Counted from the stretch's first letter, positions 1 through 7,681 are shown. The stretch is DNA of 44,074 bases from Clostridia bacterium (GCA_017552535.1 JAFZPV010000047.1:1-44074); one strand, 5' to 3'. The notes: generated from the sequence alone by a model not told the origin. A program made the numbers and translations.

Positions 1-651
1 CAGCTTCAGCGCGTTGGCTTTTACGGCGTCCTTTTCCTCGCCCTTCAGAGGGCTGCCGCCGATGATGATATCCAGCTGCTCGCCGTCGATGAACTCCGCG
101 GCGCTCTTTTTCATCTGGTCCTGGCCCAGGTGGGGCAAAATGTCGCTGATGCAGAACACGGGGTCCTTGTCGTCCTCGCCCACGCACAGCTCGATCACGC
201 TTCCGTCCTTTTTCACCACCACGCCGTGGATGGCCAGGGGCAGCGTGAGCCACTGGAAGCTCTTGATGCCGCCGTCGTAGTGGGTGTCCATATACGCCAG
301 GCCGTCGCTTTCGTACATGGGATTCTGCTTCACATCCAGGCGGGGCGAATCGATATGCGCTCCGATGATGTTCATGCCCTTTTCCAGCGGCTGGCTGCCG
401 GCGATAAAGAGCATCACGCACTTGTCCATGTATGTATAATACAGTTTTTCACCGGCCTTGAGCTTTTTGCCGGAGGCGATGCGGGCCGCCAGGTCCTTAA
501 AGCCCTTCTTTTTTGCCAGGCGCACGGTCTCCTTCACGCATTCGCGCTCGGTCTTGCCCGCGCTCAGAAAGGCCTTGTAGCTTTCGCCCAGCGCCTGAAC
601 CTTCGCCATTTCCTCTTCGGTATAGCTCTTCCATGCCACTTCGCGTTCCAT
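1..651 (-). CDS. M18-family aminopeptidase, 3' end cut by window edge
   Basis: This is the N-terminal 217 codons of a zinc aminopeptidase of family M18 (aminopeptidase I type), a cytosolic exopeptidase that trims N-terminal residues from peptides. The frame stays open to base 1, so the C-terminal half lies outside the window. The family's first metal motif H-I-D-S-P-R-L-D is at about residues 99-106 (His99 and Asp101 expected at the metal centre), followed by a Y-D-G-G-I-K-S-F-Q-W stretch near residues 125-134, typical of this family. The ATG at 651 is chosen because a GGAGGG ribosome binding site lies just upstream and a perfect consensus promoter (685-713) precedes it. No signal peptide is seen. 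Family assignment is confident; substrate preference is unknown. Confidence 0.85.
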   Translation of the reverse strand, partial: MEREVAWKSYTEEEMAKVQALGESYKAFLSAGKTERECVKETVRLAKKKGFKDLAARIASGKKLKAGEKLYYTYMDKCVMLFIAGSQPLEKGMNIIGAHIDSPRLDVKQNPMYESDGLAYMDTHYDGGIKSFQWLTLPLAIHGVVVKKDGSVIELCVGEDDKDPVFCISDILPHLGQDQMKKSAAEFIDGEQLDIIIGGSPLKGEEKDAVKANALKL

Positions 652-684
652 GTATGTTCCCTCCGATCCAAAAATCCTGTCTGC

Positions 685-713
685 ATTATATTGCGCCCGC
701 AGGCCGCTGTCAA
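685..713 (-). promoter_or_regulatory. Consensus sigma-A promoter of the M18 aminopeptidase gene
   Basis: On the minus strand, TTGACA (708-713) is followed by a 17-bp spacer and TATAAT (685-690). Both hexamers match consensus exactly. The expected transcript starts about 25-30 nt upstream of the aminopeptidase ATG. It lies just past the end of the upstream ABC ATPase gene, so the aminopeptidase has its own strong promoter even if some read-through occurs. Confidence 0.85.
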
Positions 714-723
714 CTAAGGCAGG

Positions 724-1302
724 TTAAAGCGCGTTAAAATCCAGTATACGGCCGCCGAACACGGCAGCTTCGTCGGGATCGTGCGTCACCAGCAGAAGGG
801 TCCTGCCCCTGAGCGCTTCCTGTATGACCCCGGCTGCCCGGGCGCGGGTGTCTTCGTCCAGGCCCTTGAAGGGCTCGTCCATGATGACGATGTCCGCGTT
901 TGCCACCAGCGCCCGCGCCACGGAAACGCGCCGCGCCATGCCGCCGGACAATAGCCGCACAGGCTTGTGCATGCTGTCGCCAAGGCCCAGCTTCGTAAGC
1001 GTTTCAACGATCTTTTCGTCCTGCCCGCGGAGCGCGAGCCTGCAGTTTTTAACGGCGCTCATGTGATTCACCAGCCGGTCTTCCTGAAACACGCAGGACA
1101 GGCGCGCGCCTTCCGGCAGTAGGATCTCGCCGTCCTCCGGCGTTTCCAGCCCCAGGATCAGGCGCATGAGCGTGGTCTTGCCGCAGCCGGAGGGCCCCAT
1201 CACGCAGGTGGTCTGCCCGCCGGGAAAGCGGCAGCTCAGGTTGGAAAGCACGGTCTTGGGGCCATAGCGCTTCGTGACGTTCCGAATCAGGATGTCGTTC
1301 AT
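724..1302 (-). CDS. ABC transporter ATP-binding protein, SsuB/TauB-type
   Basis: A 192-residue ATPase subunit of an NMT1/SsuABC-type importer, which powers solute uptake at the inner face of the membrane. Visible motifs are Walker A G-P-S-G-C-G-K-T-T (about residues 37-45), the ABC signature L-S-G-G-M-A-R-R-V, Walker B D-I-V-I-M-D-E-P and the H-loop V-T-H-D-P-D-E-A. It is shorter than usual (about 240-260 aa) because the C-terminal tail after the H-loop is minimal. It overlaps the permease gene by ATGA (1299-1302), so the two are translationally coupled. The substrate cannot be read from the sequence; family members carry sulfonates, nitrate, bicarbonate or pyrimidine precursors. Confidence 0.9.
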   Translation of the reverse strand: MNDILIRNVTKRYGPKTVLSNLSCRFPGGQTTCVMGPSGCGKTTLMRLILGLETPEDGEILLPEGARLSCVFQEDRLVNHMSAVKNCRLALRGQDEKIVETLTKLGLGDSMHKPVRLLSGGMARRVSVARALVANADIVIMDEPFKGLDEDTRARAAGVIQEALRGRTLLLVTHDPDEAAVFGGRILDFNAL

Positions 1303-2090
1303 TCCGCATCACCCCATTTCCGGGCCGCTTTGCGCATGGCCGTCTTCAGAAGGAAGCTGAACAGGCTGTTCAGCATCACGATGGCCAGCGTCCAGCTGAG
1401 GGTGTCGGCGCTGTTCAAGCGGCTCTTGGCTTCATACAGTTTGCGCCCGATGGAGCCGGCGGGAATGGCGATGTACTCCGCCGCGGTACCGCTCTTCCAC
1501 GCAAGGCCCGAAGCCACCTCCATGGCCGCGGACAGATGCGGCAGAAGCGCGGGCAGGTAGACCGCCTTGAGCCTGCCACCGAAGGACAGGCCGAACACCT
1601 TCGCCATCTCCAGCATTTTGGGGTCCGCCGCACCGAATCCCGTGAGGGTATGGGTGTAAAACACGGGAAAGCAGATGAGAAAGGCGATGAACACGCTGAG
1701 CGACCTGTCGCTCAGCCAGTAGAGCACCAGGATGATGAAACTCACCACGGGGATGGACCGGATCACCGCCAGGAGCGGCCTGAGCAGTTCCCGTATAAAG
1801 TTCGAAAAGAACGCCGCCCCCAGCAGCACGCCGGCAAGCGCACCCGCCAGCAGGCCGCTCATGATGGTAAATGAAGAAAACAGGACTCTCCGCCAGAAGT
1901 CGGAGGTCCTGATCAGCTCAAAAAGCCGCCCGATCACCTGCAGCGGAGAAGCCAGCAGGATCTGCTGGGCGTCCGCGTCCATGAGCATGGAAACGGCCTG
2001 CCATACCAGCAGCCACACCAGCGCCGCCCAAAGCTTCGGCCTCGGGCGGCGGGTGGCGGCATCGTTACGGGACGAAATAGAAGTCCTCAT
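1299..2090 (-). CDS. ABC transporter permease, SsuC/TauC-type
   Basis: A 263-residue inner-membrane permease (BPD_transp_1 fold) that pairs with the ATPase encoded next to it. Hydrophobic segments recur through the protein (about residues 23-41, 75-100, 106-130, 135-155, 235-250). The cytoplasmic coupling loop appears as a degenerate EAA motif around F-G-L-S-F-G-G-R-L-K-A-V-Y-L-P-A-L-L-P. The first 26 bases overlap the end of the binding-protein gene. The ATG at 2090 is taken because an AAAGG sequence lies about 8 nt upstream, but a later start before the first membrane segment is possible. Substrate unknown. Confidence 0.88.
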   Translation of the reverse strand: MRTSISSRNDAATRRPRPKLWAALVWLLVWQAVSMLMDADAQQILLASPLQVIGRLFELIRTSDFWRRVLFSSFTIMSGLLAGALAGVLLGAAFFSNFIRELLRPLLAVIRSIPVVSFIILVLYWLSDRSLSVFIAFLICFPVFYTHTLTGFGAADPKMLEMAKVFGLSFGGRLKAVYLPALLPHLSAAMEVASGLAWKSGTAAEYIAIPAGSIGRKLYEAKSRLNSADTLSWTLAIVMLNSLFSFLLKTAMRKAARKWGDAE

Positions 2091-3009
2091 CCGGAACCTT
2101 TCCGCCCACGGCGGAGGCGTCCTGCGCGGCCAGCACGTTCAGATAGCCGGAAAGCATAAAGCGCATCTCTTCCCCGGTCACGCATACGATGTTGCAGTAG
2201 GGCAGCGCCTTGAGGGCAACGGCTGCATCGATGATGCCGTACTCCCCGATCAGGGAAGCGGCCTCTTCGTTGTGGGCGTTCACGTATTCGACGCTGGCGG
2301 CGTATTCCTCCAGGAAGGCGGCTGCCTTGTCGGGATTGGCCTTGACGAAGTCCGCCCGGGCGCACACCACGCCGGTGATCATGCCGCTGCCGTTATCAAG
2401 CCGGTCCCACTCCGCGGTCATGTCCACGGCGATGCGGATGTCGTCCTTCTTGCTCTGAGCCACGGTCACAAAGGGCTGGGGCAGCATGGCGCAGGCGGTG
2501 TCGTCGCCGATGAGCGCCATCAGGCATTCGCTGTGCTCGCTCTTCCACTGGATGTCCACGTCGGTCTCGGGATCGAGGCCGTTTTCGCGCAGCAGATAGT
2601 TCAGGGCGTATTCGGGGGTGGAACCCATGCCGGAAGCGTAGACGGTGCGGCCCTTGAGGTCCGCGATGGTGCTCACGCTGTCGCCCCGCTCAACGATGTA
2701 CAGTACGCCCAGCGTGTTGACCGCCAGCACCTGGATGTTGCCCTGGGTCTTGTTGTACAAAACGCTTGCCAGGTTGGCAGGCACGCAGGCGATGTCCAGT
2801 TCGCCCTTGATGAGCTTGGGGGTGATCATGTCCGGAGCGCCGGCCAGGGTGAAGGCGTAGGCTTCTTTGCCTTCCTCGTCCTTCATCATCTTGACCATGC
2901 CCATGCCCGTGGGGCCGTTGAGGGCCGCGACGTTCACAGTTCCCTCCGCACAGGATACCGCGCCCAGCACGAAAATAAGCGCCAGCAGTACGGAAACGAT
3001 TCTTTTCAT
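2065..3009 (-). CDS. ABC transporter substrate-binding protein, NMT1/SsuA-like
   Basis: A 314-residue extracytoplasmic solute-binding protein. The N-terminus has a basic start, a hydrophobic core (residues 5-18) and A-V-S-C at residues 17-20, which could be a weak lipobox, so membrane anchoring as a lipoprotein is plausible. The body has the periplasmic-binding pattern of the NMT1/SsuA group (L-A-G-A-P-D near residue 58, L-K-G-R-T-V-Y-A near 123-130, F-V-K-A-N-P-D-K-A-A-A-F near 231-242). RBS AGAGG precedes the ATG. It heads the importer genes and follows the small NrdD-like gene by 45 bp. Ligand unknown. Confidence 0.88.
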   Translation of the reverse strand: MKRIVSVLLALIFVLGAVSCAEGTVNVAALNGPTGMGMVKMMKDEEGKEAYAFTLAGAPDMITPKLIKGELDIACVPANLASVLYNKTQGNIQVLAVNTLGVLYIVERGDSVSTIADLKGRTVYASGMGSTPEYALNYLLRENGLDPETDVDIQWKSEHSECLMALIGDDTACAMLPQPFVTVAQSKKDDIRIAVDMTAEWDRLDNGSGMITGVVCARADFVKANPDKAAAFLEEYAASVEYVNAHNEEAASLIGEYGIIDAAVALKALPYCNIVCVTGEEMRFMLSGYLNVLAAQDASAVGGKVPDEDFYFVP

Positions 3010-3054
3010 CGCTTTATCCTCTTTTCTTTGCTTTGAAGCCGATACCTGCGCAGA

Positions 3055-3324
3055 TCACACCGCGTGCTTTACGCGGTCCTTTTCCTCGCTGCGTTTGGCG
3101 TTGTTGAAGCGGTCCAGCGTGCCCACCAGGTAGCCGGTGATGCGGCGGATGCGCTCAAAGGGCAGCTTCGCCGTGTAATAGTGGATGTCGGCATACTCGC
3201 CGTCCAGCTTGACCTCGACCTTTTCCAGGGCCCTGCCATACTTTTCGCGGCCACGGGCGATGTAGGCCTGCTTTTCTTCCTCGCTGATCTCAGCGCCGGT
3301 AGAGATGAATTCGATATCTGTCAT
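3055..3324 (-). CDS. Small stand-alone protein resembling the NrdD glycyl-radical C-terminus
   Basis: An 89-residue soluble protein with no cysteines. Residues 59-86 (I-R-R-I-T-G-Y-L-V-G then D-R-F-N-N-A-K-R and E-K-D-R-V-K-H) resemble the C-terminal glycyl-radical segment of class III anaerobic ribonucleotide reductases, where an R-x-T/C-G-Y core is followed by an asparagine/lysine-rich N-x-G/A-K-R and D-R tail. Gly64 would be the radical-position glycine. The Cys4 zinc site of full NrdD is absent and there is no large catalytic domain, so it is not an enzyme by itself. Short proteins of this kind are often annotated as 'anaerobic ribonucleoside-triphosphate reductase'. RBS AGGAGG sits 9 nt before the ATG. 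It is first in the ABC importer transcription unit and follows a terminator. The homology is by eye only. Confidence 0.6.
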   Translation of the reverse strand: MTDIEFISTGAEISEEEKQAYIARGREKYGRALEKVEVKLDGEYADIHYYTAKLPFERIRRITGYLVGTLDRFNNAKRSEEKDRVKHAV

Positions 3325-3348
3325 GTTTTTTCGCCTCCTGATGCCTGT

Positions 3349-3354
3349 ATTGTA
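3349..3354 (-). promoter_or_regulatory. Candidate -10 element for the NrdD-like/ABC importer unit
   Basis: TACAAT on the minus strand lies 25 nt upstream of the ATG of the NrdD-like gene. It is well placed just after the terminator of the upstream operon. No convincing -35 box was found at 16-18 bp, because that position falls within the terminator stem, so this is tentative. Confidence 0.35.
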
Positions 3355-3365
3355 CCACGAAATCC

Positions 3366-3395
3366 AAGAAAAATTCGTTGCTTTCGCAACGAATT
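3366..3395 (-). terminator. Rho-independent terminator of the serC operon, GAAA tetraloop
   Basis: Read on the minus strand, a perfect 10-bp stem (AATTCGTTGC with GCAACGAATT, 3372-3395) closes on a GAAA tetraloop and runs into a T-rich tract. It starts 4 bp after the Crp/Fnr stop codon, so it ends the serC-serA-DUF1015-Crp/Fnr transcript and separates it from the downstream NrdD-like/ABC unit. Confidence 0.85.
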
Positions 3396-3398
3396 ATG

Positions 3399-4031
3399 TT
3401 ATGGTTTGCGCCTGACTTCGATGTGGTTTTTCCGGTAGTCGATCAGGCCTTCCTCCCGCATCCGGCTCATCTCCCGGGACAGGGCCGAGCGGTTCACGCC
3501 GAGGTACGCCGCCAGGCTCTCCCGGTCGAAGGGCAGGTCGAAAACCGGCCCCTGCTGGCGCATGTACAGCATGAACAGCGTCATGAGCTTGTCCCGCAGG
3601 GTCAGCTTGCTGAGCACCCGGATGCGCTCGTTCATGGAGAGCGTCTTGGCCGTGAGCATGGATAGGAACCTGGCCGCGGGTCCTTCCCGCAGGGCGTCGG
3701 CGCTGAGCCAGTATACCTCCGTGTTCATGATCGCCTCGGCGTACACCGGCGATTCGTCCGCCATGCGGAAGCACAGGGATTCGGCGAAGGTCTGGCCCGG
3801 CTGCACCGTGGCCATGATCATGTGGTGGCCGTCGATGTCGTCGCTCATCACCTGCACGCCGCCGCTCAAAACGATGGCGAAGCGCTTGACCGGGTCCCCC
3901 ACCCGCAGCAGGCTGTCCCCTTTCGCGTAAGCCCGGCGGTGGGCCTGGTAGAGCCTGAGCTCGAAGGATATCTCCTCGTCGGTCATGCCGCGGAACAGCG
4001 GGCTTTGACGCAGCACGTCCCTTTCGTTCAT
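3399..4031 (-). CDS. Crp/Fnr-family transcriptional regulator
   Basis: A 210-residue regulator with an N-terminal cyclic-nucleotide-type beta-roll (about residues 12-125; F-A-I-V-L-S-G-G-V-Q-V near 51-61, P-G-Q-T-F-A-E-S near 78-85), a dimer helix (about 125-150) and a C-terminal winged helix-turn-helix (L-A-A-Y-L-G-V-N-R-S-A-L-S-R-E near 174-188). There is no N-terminal cysteine cluster, so it is not an Fe-S oxygen sensor of true FNR type. The effector is unknown. Its ATG overlaps the DUF1015 stop (ATGA), making it the last gene of the serine operon, and an intrinsic terminator follows directly. Autoregulation of the operon is a reasonable guess because repeated motifs lie upstream of the serC promoter. 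Confidence 0.88.
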   Translation of the reverse strand: MNERDVLRQSPLFRGMTDEEISFELRLYQAHRRAYAKGDSLLRVGDPVKRFAIVLSGGVQVMSDDIDGHHMIMATVQPGQTFAESLCFRMADESPVYAEAIMNTEVYWLSADALREGPAARFLSMLTAKTLSMNERIRVLSKLTLRDKLMTLFMLYMRQQGPVFDLPFDRESLAAYLGVNRSALSREMSRMREEGLIDYRKNHIEVRRKP

Positions 4032-5269
4032 CCAAGAAGCCTCGCTTCCAGGTAAAAGCGCTTTTCGTCCGCCTCGCCCATGGAAAAAGCCTTGCGGGGC
4101 AGCACGCCCAGGGAGCGTATGGAGGGGAACAGCGCGCTTTTGTCAATGGTGCCCAGCCCGATCCCCGCCGCGCCCTGGGAAAGGCATATCTCCCTTAACG
4201 CCCCGTCCCCGTGCACGTAGTCCAGCCTGACTCCGGTATGGCGCAGAACATAATCGTCCAGCCAGGGTTGCACCCAGGCGGCGTCGATCAGCGTTTCGCC
4301 GCTTTCCACGCGGAAGGCTTCCTCCCTCCGGCCGTCGGTAAAGCAGATGGAGCCGCCCTGGGCGAGGCGCGCCTGCCTGCCTTCGAGCCACAGGGCAAAG
4401 TCCTTTTTCAAGTCTCCGGCGTCCGCGCCGAACACGGCCCGGTGAATGGGCTTGAACAGAAGGGCCGGACAGTGCAGGTTCACCACCTCCGCCAGGGCAA
4501 AGCGGGCAGGATGCCGCGCCTGTTCTTCGGCGGAGAGGCCCCTTTTGACGTTTTCCCAGCAGGCCTTTGCGGATGCCAGGGAATGGTTGCCGTCGCCCAC
4601 GGCGAACAGAAAGCCGTCCGAGCGCTCCATTAGCGCGCTCATCGCCCGGTCGATCTCGTTAAGGATCGCGCCGTCCTCCACAGCCCAGCCCGTCAGGTGC
4701 CCGCCGGACATCATGAGCTCAAAATCGTACAGCGGCTGGCGCGCTTTCACCTTGTCCCACACGCGTTCCACCAGCAGGCCCTCCGGGTCATCCGCCAGGA
4801 GCATCACGTGGGGACACTCCACCAGCGCCCCTTCACGGATGCGCATGCGGGCGGGAAGCCGCTCGACGATCGTCTTTTCGCTGGCGCGGATGGGCTTCAG
4901 GTTTCCGGGCGCAAAATCGTAGGCTTCCAGGTCCACAAGGCCGACCAGCCCGGGACGCAGCCCCGAAAACGTGCGCCTGAGCGTTAAGACGTATCCATTA
5001 CGCACAGCCTTTTCAAGCGTGCCGTCGCTGACATATGTTTCCATGGCCCGCCGGATCATGGGCAGGCGCTGGGGGGCCTTGTCCAGATCGATCTCCGGCT
5101 GGATGAGGTTAAGGGCGCTGGGGGCGTCCCCCACGATGCTTTCCACCCTGTCCCAATAGTCCCGCTGGGAGGTGTACTGGTCGCATGCGATGACCGCCCA
5201 CCGCTCATAGGAAGCGCGGCGGGCGGGCAGGCAGATGTCGCATGGCATAAAGCCGTGTTCAAAACCCAT
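4028..5269 (-). CDS. DUF1015-family protein in the serine operon
   Basis: A 413-residue cytosolic protein of the DUF1015 family. The hallmark F-A-V-G-D-G-N-H-S-L-A-S-A-K is at about residues 222-235, and the usual ending L-P-R-K-A-F-S-M-G-E is near 391-400. The D-G-N-H core recalls the D-G-H-H-R motif of ParB/sulfiredoxin-fold serine kinases (SerK, SbnI), which interconvert serine and phosphoserine. It lies 17 bp after serA and overlaps the Crp/Fnr gene. The window contains serC and serA but no recognisable phosphoserine phosphatase (serB), so this protein may act at the phosphoserine/serine step. That role is inferred from context and motif. RBS GGAG lies 6 nt before the ATG. Confidence 0.85.
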   Translation of the reverse strand: MGFEHGFMPCDICLPARRASYERWAVIACDQYTSQRDYWDRVESIVGDAPSALNLIQPEIDLDKAPQRLPMIRRAMETYVSDGTLEKAVRNGYVLTLRRTFSGLRPGLVGLVDLEAYDFAPGNLKPIRASEKTIVERLPARMRIREGALVECPHVMLLADDPEGLLVERVWDKVKARQPLYDFELMMSGGHLTGWAVEDGAILNEIDRAMSALMERSDGFLFAVGDGNHSLASAKACWENVKRGLSAEEQARHPARFALAEVVNLHCPALLFKPIHRAVFGADAGDLKKDFALWLEGRQARLAQGGSICFTDGRREEAFRVESGETLIDAAWVQPWLDDYVLRHTGVRLDYVHGDGALREICLSQGAAGIGLGTIDKSALFPSIRSLGVLPRKAFSMGEADEKRFYLEARLLG

Positions 5270-5286
5270 GGTTGGCTCCTTGCCGG

Positions 5287-6450
5287 TCAGGCGAGCGTGC
5301 GCACCTTGTATACCGTTTCCAGCGCGCTGATCTCGTTGATGAGCGCGGGCGTAGGTGCGTCGTCCAGGTCCAGGATGGTCACCGCGTGCACGCCGCGGGA
5401 ACGGTTGAGCATGTTGCTGATGTTGATGTTGCGGGCGGAGACCCGGCTGGTGACCGACGATACCACGTTGGGCACGTTGGCGTGGAACACCACCAGGCGC
5501 GGGGAAGCCAGGGGGCCGGGATCGGCGTCCGGGAAGTTGACCGAGTGGGAAATGGCGCCGGTCTTGAGGTAATCGTCCAGCTCCGTAGCGGCCATGCGCA
5601 CGCAGTTGTCTTCACTCTCCGGCGTGGAAGCGCCCAGGTGCGGGATGCACACCGCGTTTTTCACGCCCAGCAGTTTCTCTGTGGGGAAATCGCACACGTA
5701 GCGGCGAAGCTGTCCACTCTCCAGAGCGGCGATCACATCGTCGTAGACCGCCAGTTCGCCGCGGGAGAAGTTGAGCAGCGCCGCGCCCTTCTTCATGCGG
5801 GCGAAGGTGGCGGCGTTGAACTTGCCGCGGGTCTCGTCCGTAAGGGGCACGTGCACGGTGATATAGTCGGCGTTTTCGATGATCTCGTCTTCGCTCTTGG
5901 CGTGCTTTACCGAGCGGCTGAGCTTCCAGGCGTTGTCCACGGAAATGTAGGGATCGTAGCCCAAAACCGTCATGCCCAGCGCCGCGCCGGCGTTGGCCAC
6001 CAGCAGGCCCACCGCGCCCAGGCCGATCACGCCCAGGGTCTTGCCCTGGATCTCCGGACCCACAAAAGCCTTTTTGCCCTTTTCCACCAGGGCTTCCACG
6101 CCCGCCTGGCCCTTGAGAGAAGCGGCCCACTCTATGCCGCCCACGATGTCGCGGCTCGCCAGCAGCAGGCCCGCCAGCACCAGTTCCTTCACGGCGTTGG
6201 CGTTGGCGCCGGGGGTGTTGAACACCACCACGCCGCGCTTTGCGTAGTCGTCCAGGGGAATGTTGTTCACGCCCACGCCCGCGCGGGCAACGGCCCACAC
6301 GCTGTCTTCCAGGGCGTAGGAATGCATGTCCGCCGAGCGGACGATGATGGCGTCAGGAGAATCGCAGGCATCCGTGAGCGCGTACTCGTTTTCGTCGATC
6401 ACCTCGCGCCACACGCCGGACACGGGATTGAGCAGCTTGATATGTTTCAT
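5287..6450 (-). CDS. serA: D-3-phosphoglycerate dehydrogenase
   Basis: A 387-residue NAD-dependent enzyme catalysing the first step of serine synthesis, 3-phosphoglycerate to 3-phosphohydroxypyruvate. The Rossmann glycine motif G-L-G-A-V-G is at 143-148. The catalytic Arg is in F-S-R-G-E (Arg230), the Glu probably in D-F-P-T-E (about 259) and the His in P-H-L-G-A-S-T (His271). Residues about 317-387 form one C-terminal ACT domain, which usually mediates serine feedback; the intervening domain of longer SerA forms is absent, as in compact clostridial types. The ATG overlaps the serC stop (ATGA), so expression is coupled. Confidence 0.95.
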   Translation of the reverse strand: MKHIKLLNPVSGVWREVIDENEYALTDACDSPDAIIVRSADMHSYALEDSVWAVARAGVGVNNIPLDDYAKRGVVVFNTPGANANAVKELVLAGLLLASRDIVGGIEWAASLKGQAGVEALVEKGKKAFVGPEIQGKTLGVIGLGAVGLLVANAGAALGMTVLGYDPYISVDNAWKLSRSVKHAKSEDEIIENADYITVHVPLTDETRGKFNAATFARMKKGAALLNFSRGELAVYDDVIAALESGQLRRYVCDFPTEKLLGVKNAVCIPHLGASTPESEDNCVRMAATELDDYLKTGAISHSVNFPDADPGPLASPRLVVFHANVPNVVSSVTSRVSARNINISNMLNRSRGVHAVTILDLDDAPTPALINEISALETVYKVRTLA

Positions 6451-7529
6451 AGCTTTATCTTCTCCGCTTCAAATTGCTTCATCACGTCGATGAGCTTCTG
6501 CACGCCCGCTACGGGCATGGCGTTGTAGATGCTGGCGCGCATGCCGCCCACCAGCCGGTGGCCCTTGATGTTGGCGATGCCGTTCTGAGTGGCGTATTTC
6601 ACGAACTCTGCGTCCGTGTCCGCGTCGCCGGTGCGGAAAGTGACGTTCATCAGCGAGCGGCTTTCGCGCTTTGCCGTGCCCTTGAACAGCTTGCTCTCCT
6701 CCAGATAGTCGTACAGCAGCTTCGCCTTCACCTGGTTGCGCATGTATATCACGCGCACGCCGCCCTCTTTTTTGAGCCACTCCAGGCACAGCCCGGCCAT
6801 GTAGATGGGATAGGTGGCGGGGGTATTGATCATGCTGCCCGCTTCCGCCTGCACCTGCCAGTTGAAGATCTTGGGGGTATCGGGCCGGGCGTGACCGATC
6901 AGGTCCTTGCGCACGATCACCACCACCACGCCGGCGGGGCCGATGTTCTTCTGCGCGCCGGCGAAGATCACGCCGAACTTGCTCACGTCCACGGGCTCGG
7001 ACAGGATGTTGGAACTCATGTCCGCCACCAGCGGCACCTTGCCCGTATCGGGGATGGAGGTGTAGCGCGTTCCGAAGATGGTGTTGTTGGTGGTGATGTA
7101 GAAGTAGTCGGCGTCCGGGGTCATGTTTTCGGGTTTGATCTCGGGAATGTAGGTGTAGTTGTCCTCGCGTGAGGAGGCCACCACGTTCACCTGGCCGTAC
7201 TTCTGCGCTTCCACCAGTGCGCCGTGGGCAAAGTTGCCGCTGTCCACGTAGTCGGCCTTGGTCTTCAGCAGGTTCATCGCCACGCCCGCGAACTGGCCGG
7301 TGGCGCCGCCCTGCAGCATGAGCACCTCGTAATCGTCGCTGATGCCCATCAGCTCCCGAAGCAGGCTCACAGTGTGGTCGTAGATCTCAATATAGCCCTT
7401 GGAACGGTGGCTCATCTCCATGACGGACATGCCGGTGTTTCCGTAGGACAGCATCTCCCGCGCCGCCTGCTCCAGGGCTTCTTCCGGCAGCATGGAAGGG
7501 CCTGCCGCAAAATTGTATACTCTGTTCAT
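6447..7529 (-). CDS. serC: Phosphoserine aminotransferase
   Basis: A 360-residue PLP enzyme (class V aminotransferase) converting 3-phosphohydroxypyruvate and glutamate to O-phosphoserine. The N-terminal Y-N-F-A-A-G-P-S-M-L-P is diagnostic. The PLP lysine is Lys194 in A-G-A-Q-K-N-I-G-P-A-G, H-R-S-K-G is at 41-45, and the C-terminal G-H-R-x-V-G-G-M-R-A-S-I-Y-N-A substrate loop is present. Length is typical. It is the first gene of the operon, with a sigma-A promoter at 7561-7589 and an AAGGAG RBS before the ATG. serA follows by start/stop overlap. Some homologues also serve vitamin B6 synthesis. Confidence 0.96.
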   Translation of the reverse strand: MNRVYNFAAGPSMLPEEALEQAAREMLSYGNTGMSVMEMSHRSKGYIEIYDHTVSLLRELMGISDDYEVLMLQGGATGQFAGVAMNLLKTKADYVDSGNFAHGALVEAQKYGQVNVVASSREDNYTYIPEIKPENMTPDADYFYITTNNTIFGTRYTSIPDTGKVPLVADMSSNILSEPVDVSKFGVIFAGAQKNIGPAGVVVVIVRKDLIGHARPDTPKIFNWQVQAEAGSMINTPATYPIYMAGLCLEWLKKEGGVRVIYMRNQVKAKLLYDYLEESKLFKGTAKRESRSLMNVTFRTGDADTDAEFVKYATQNGIANIKGHRLVGGMRASIYNAMPVAGVQKLIDVMKQFEAEKIKL

Positions 7530-7560
7530 CGCTTAAGCTCCTTATCAGGTGATAGGATGC

Positions 7561-7589
7561 ATTATAAGCCCAGATGAACAAAAATGCAA
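7561..7589 (-). promoter_or_regulatory. Sigma-A promoter of the serC operon
   Basis: Minus-strand TTGCAT (7584-7589), 17-bp spacer, TATAAT (7561-7566). The transcript would start around 7554, giving a leader of only about 25 nt, too short for a riboswitch or T-box. One copy of the upstream direct repeat (7591-7613) abuts the -35 box. Confidence 0.85.
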
Positions 7590-7590
7590 G

Positions 7591-7675
7591 TGGTTAAAAG
7601 CGAATTATGCAAATTTTGTATTAATAAAGCCGGTTTTTGCAAAATTATGTAATTGTCAAACGCGAATCATGCATA
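7591..7675. repeat. Pair of 23-bp direct repeats upstream of the serC promoter
   Basis: Copy 1 (7591-7613) and copy 2 (7653-7675) share 18 of 23 bases around a common core GCGAAT-N-ATGCA, starting 62 bp apart. An A/T-rich stretch between them has further ATTATG/TTTGCAAA half-sites (about 7605-7652). Copy 1 touches the -35 box, a classic repressor or activator position. The binding protein is not known; the operon's own Crp/Fnr regulator is one candidate. The rest of the 152-bp gap between trmB and serC holds only the promoter. Confidence 0.6.
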
Positions 7676-7681
7676 ATCGTT

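Noticed and set aside
3399-4031. Classifying the Crp/Fnr protein as an oxygen-sensing FNR
   Set aside because: No N-terminal or C-terminal cysteine cluster for an iron-sulfur centre is present.
7530-7560. Riboswitch or T-box leader in front of serC
   Set aside because: The mapped promoter leaves a leader of only about 25 nt, far too short for either.
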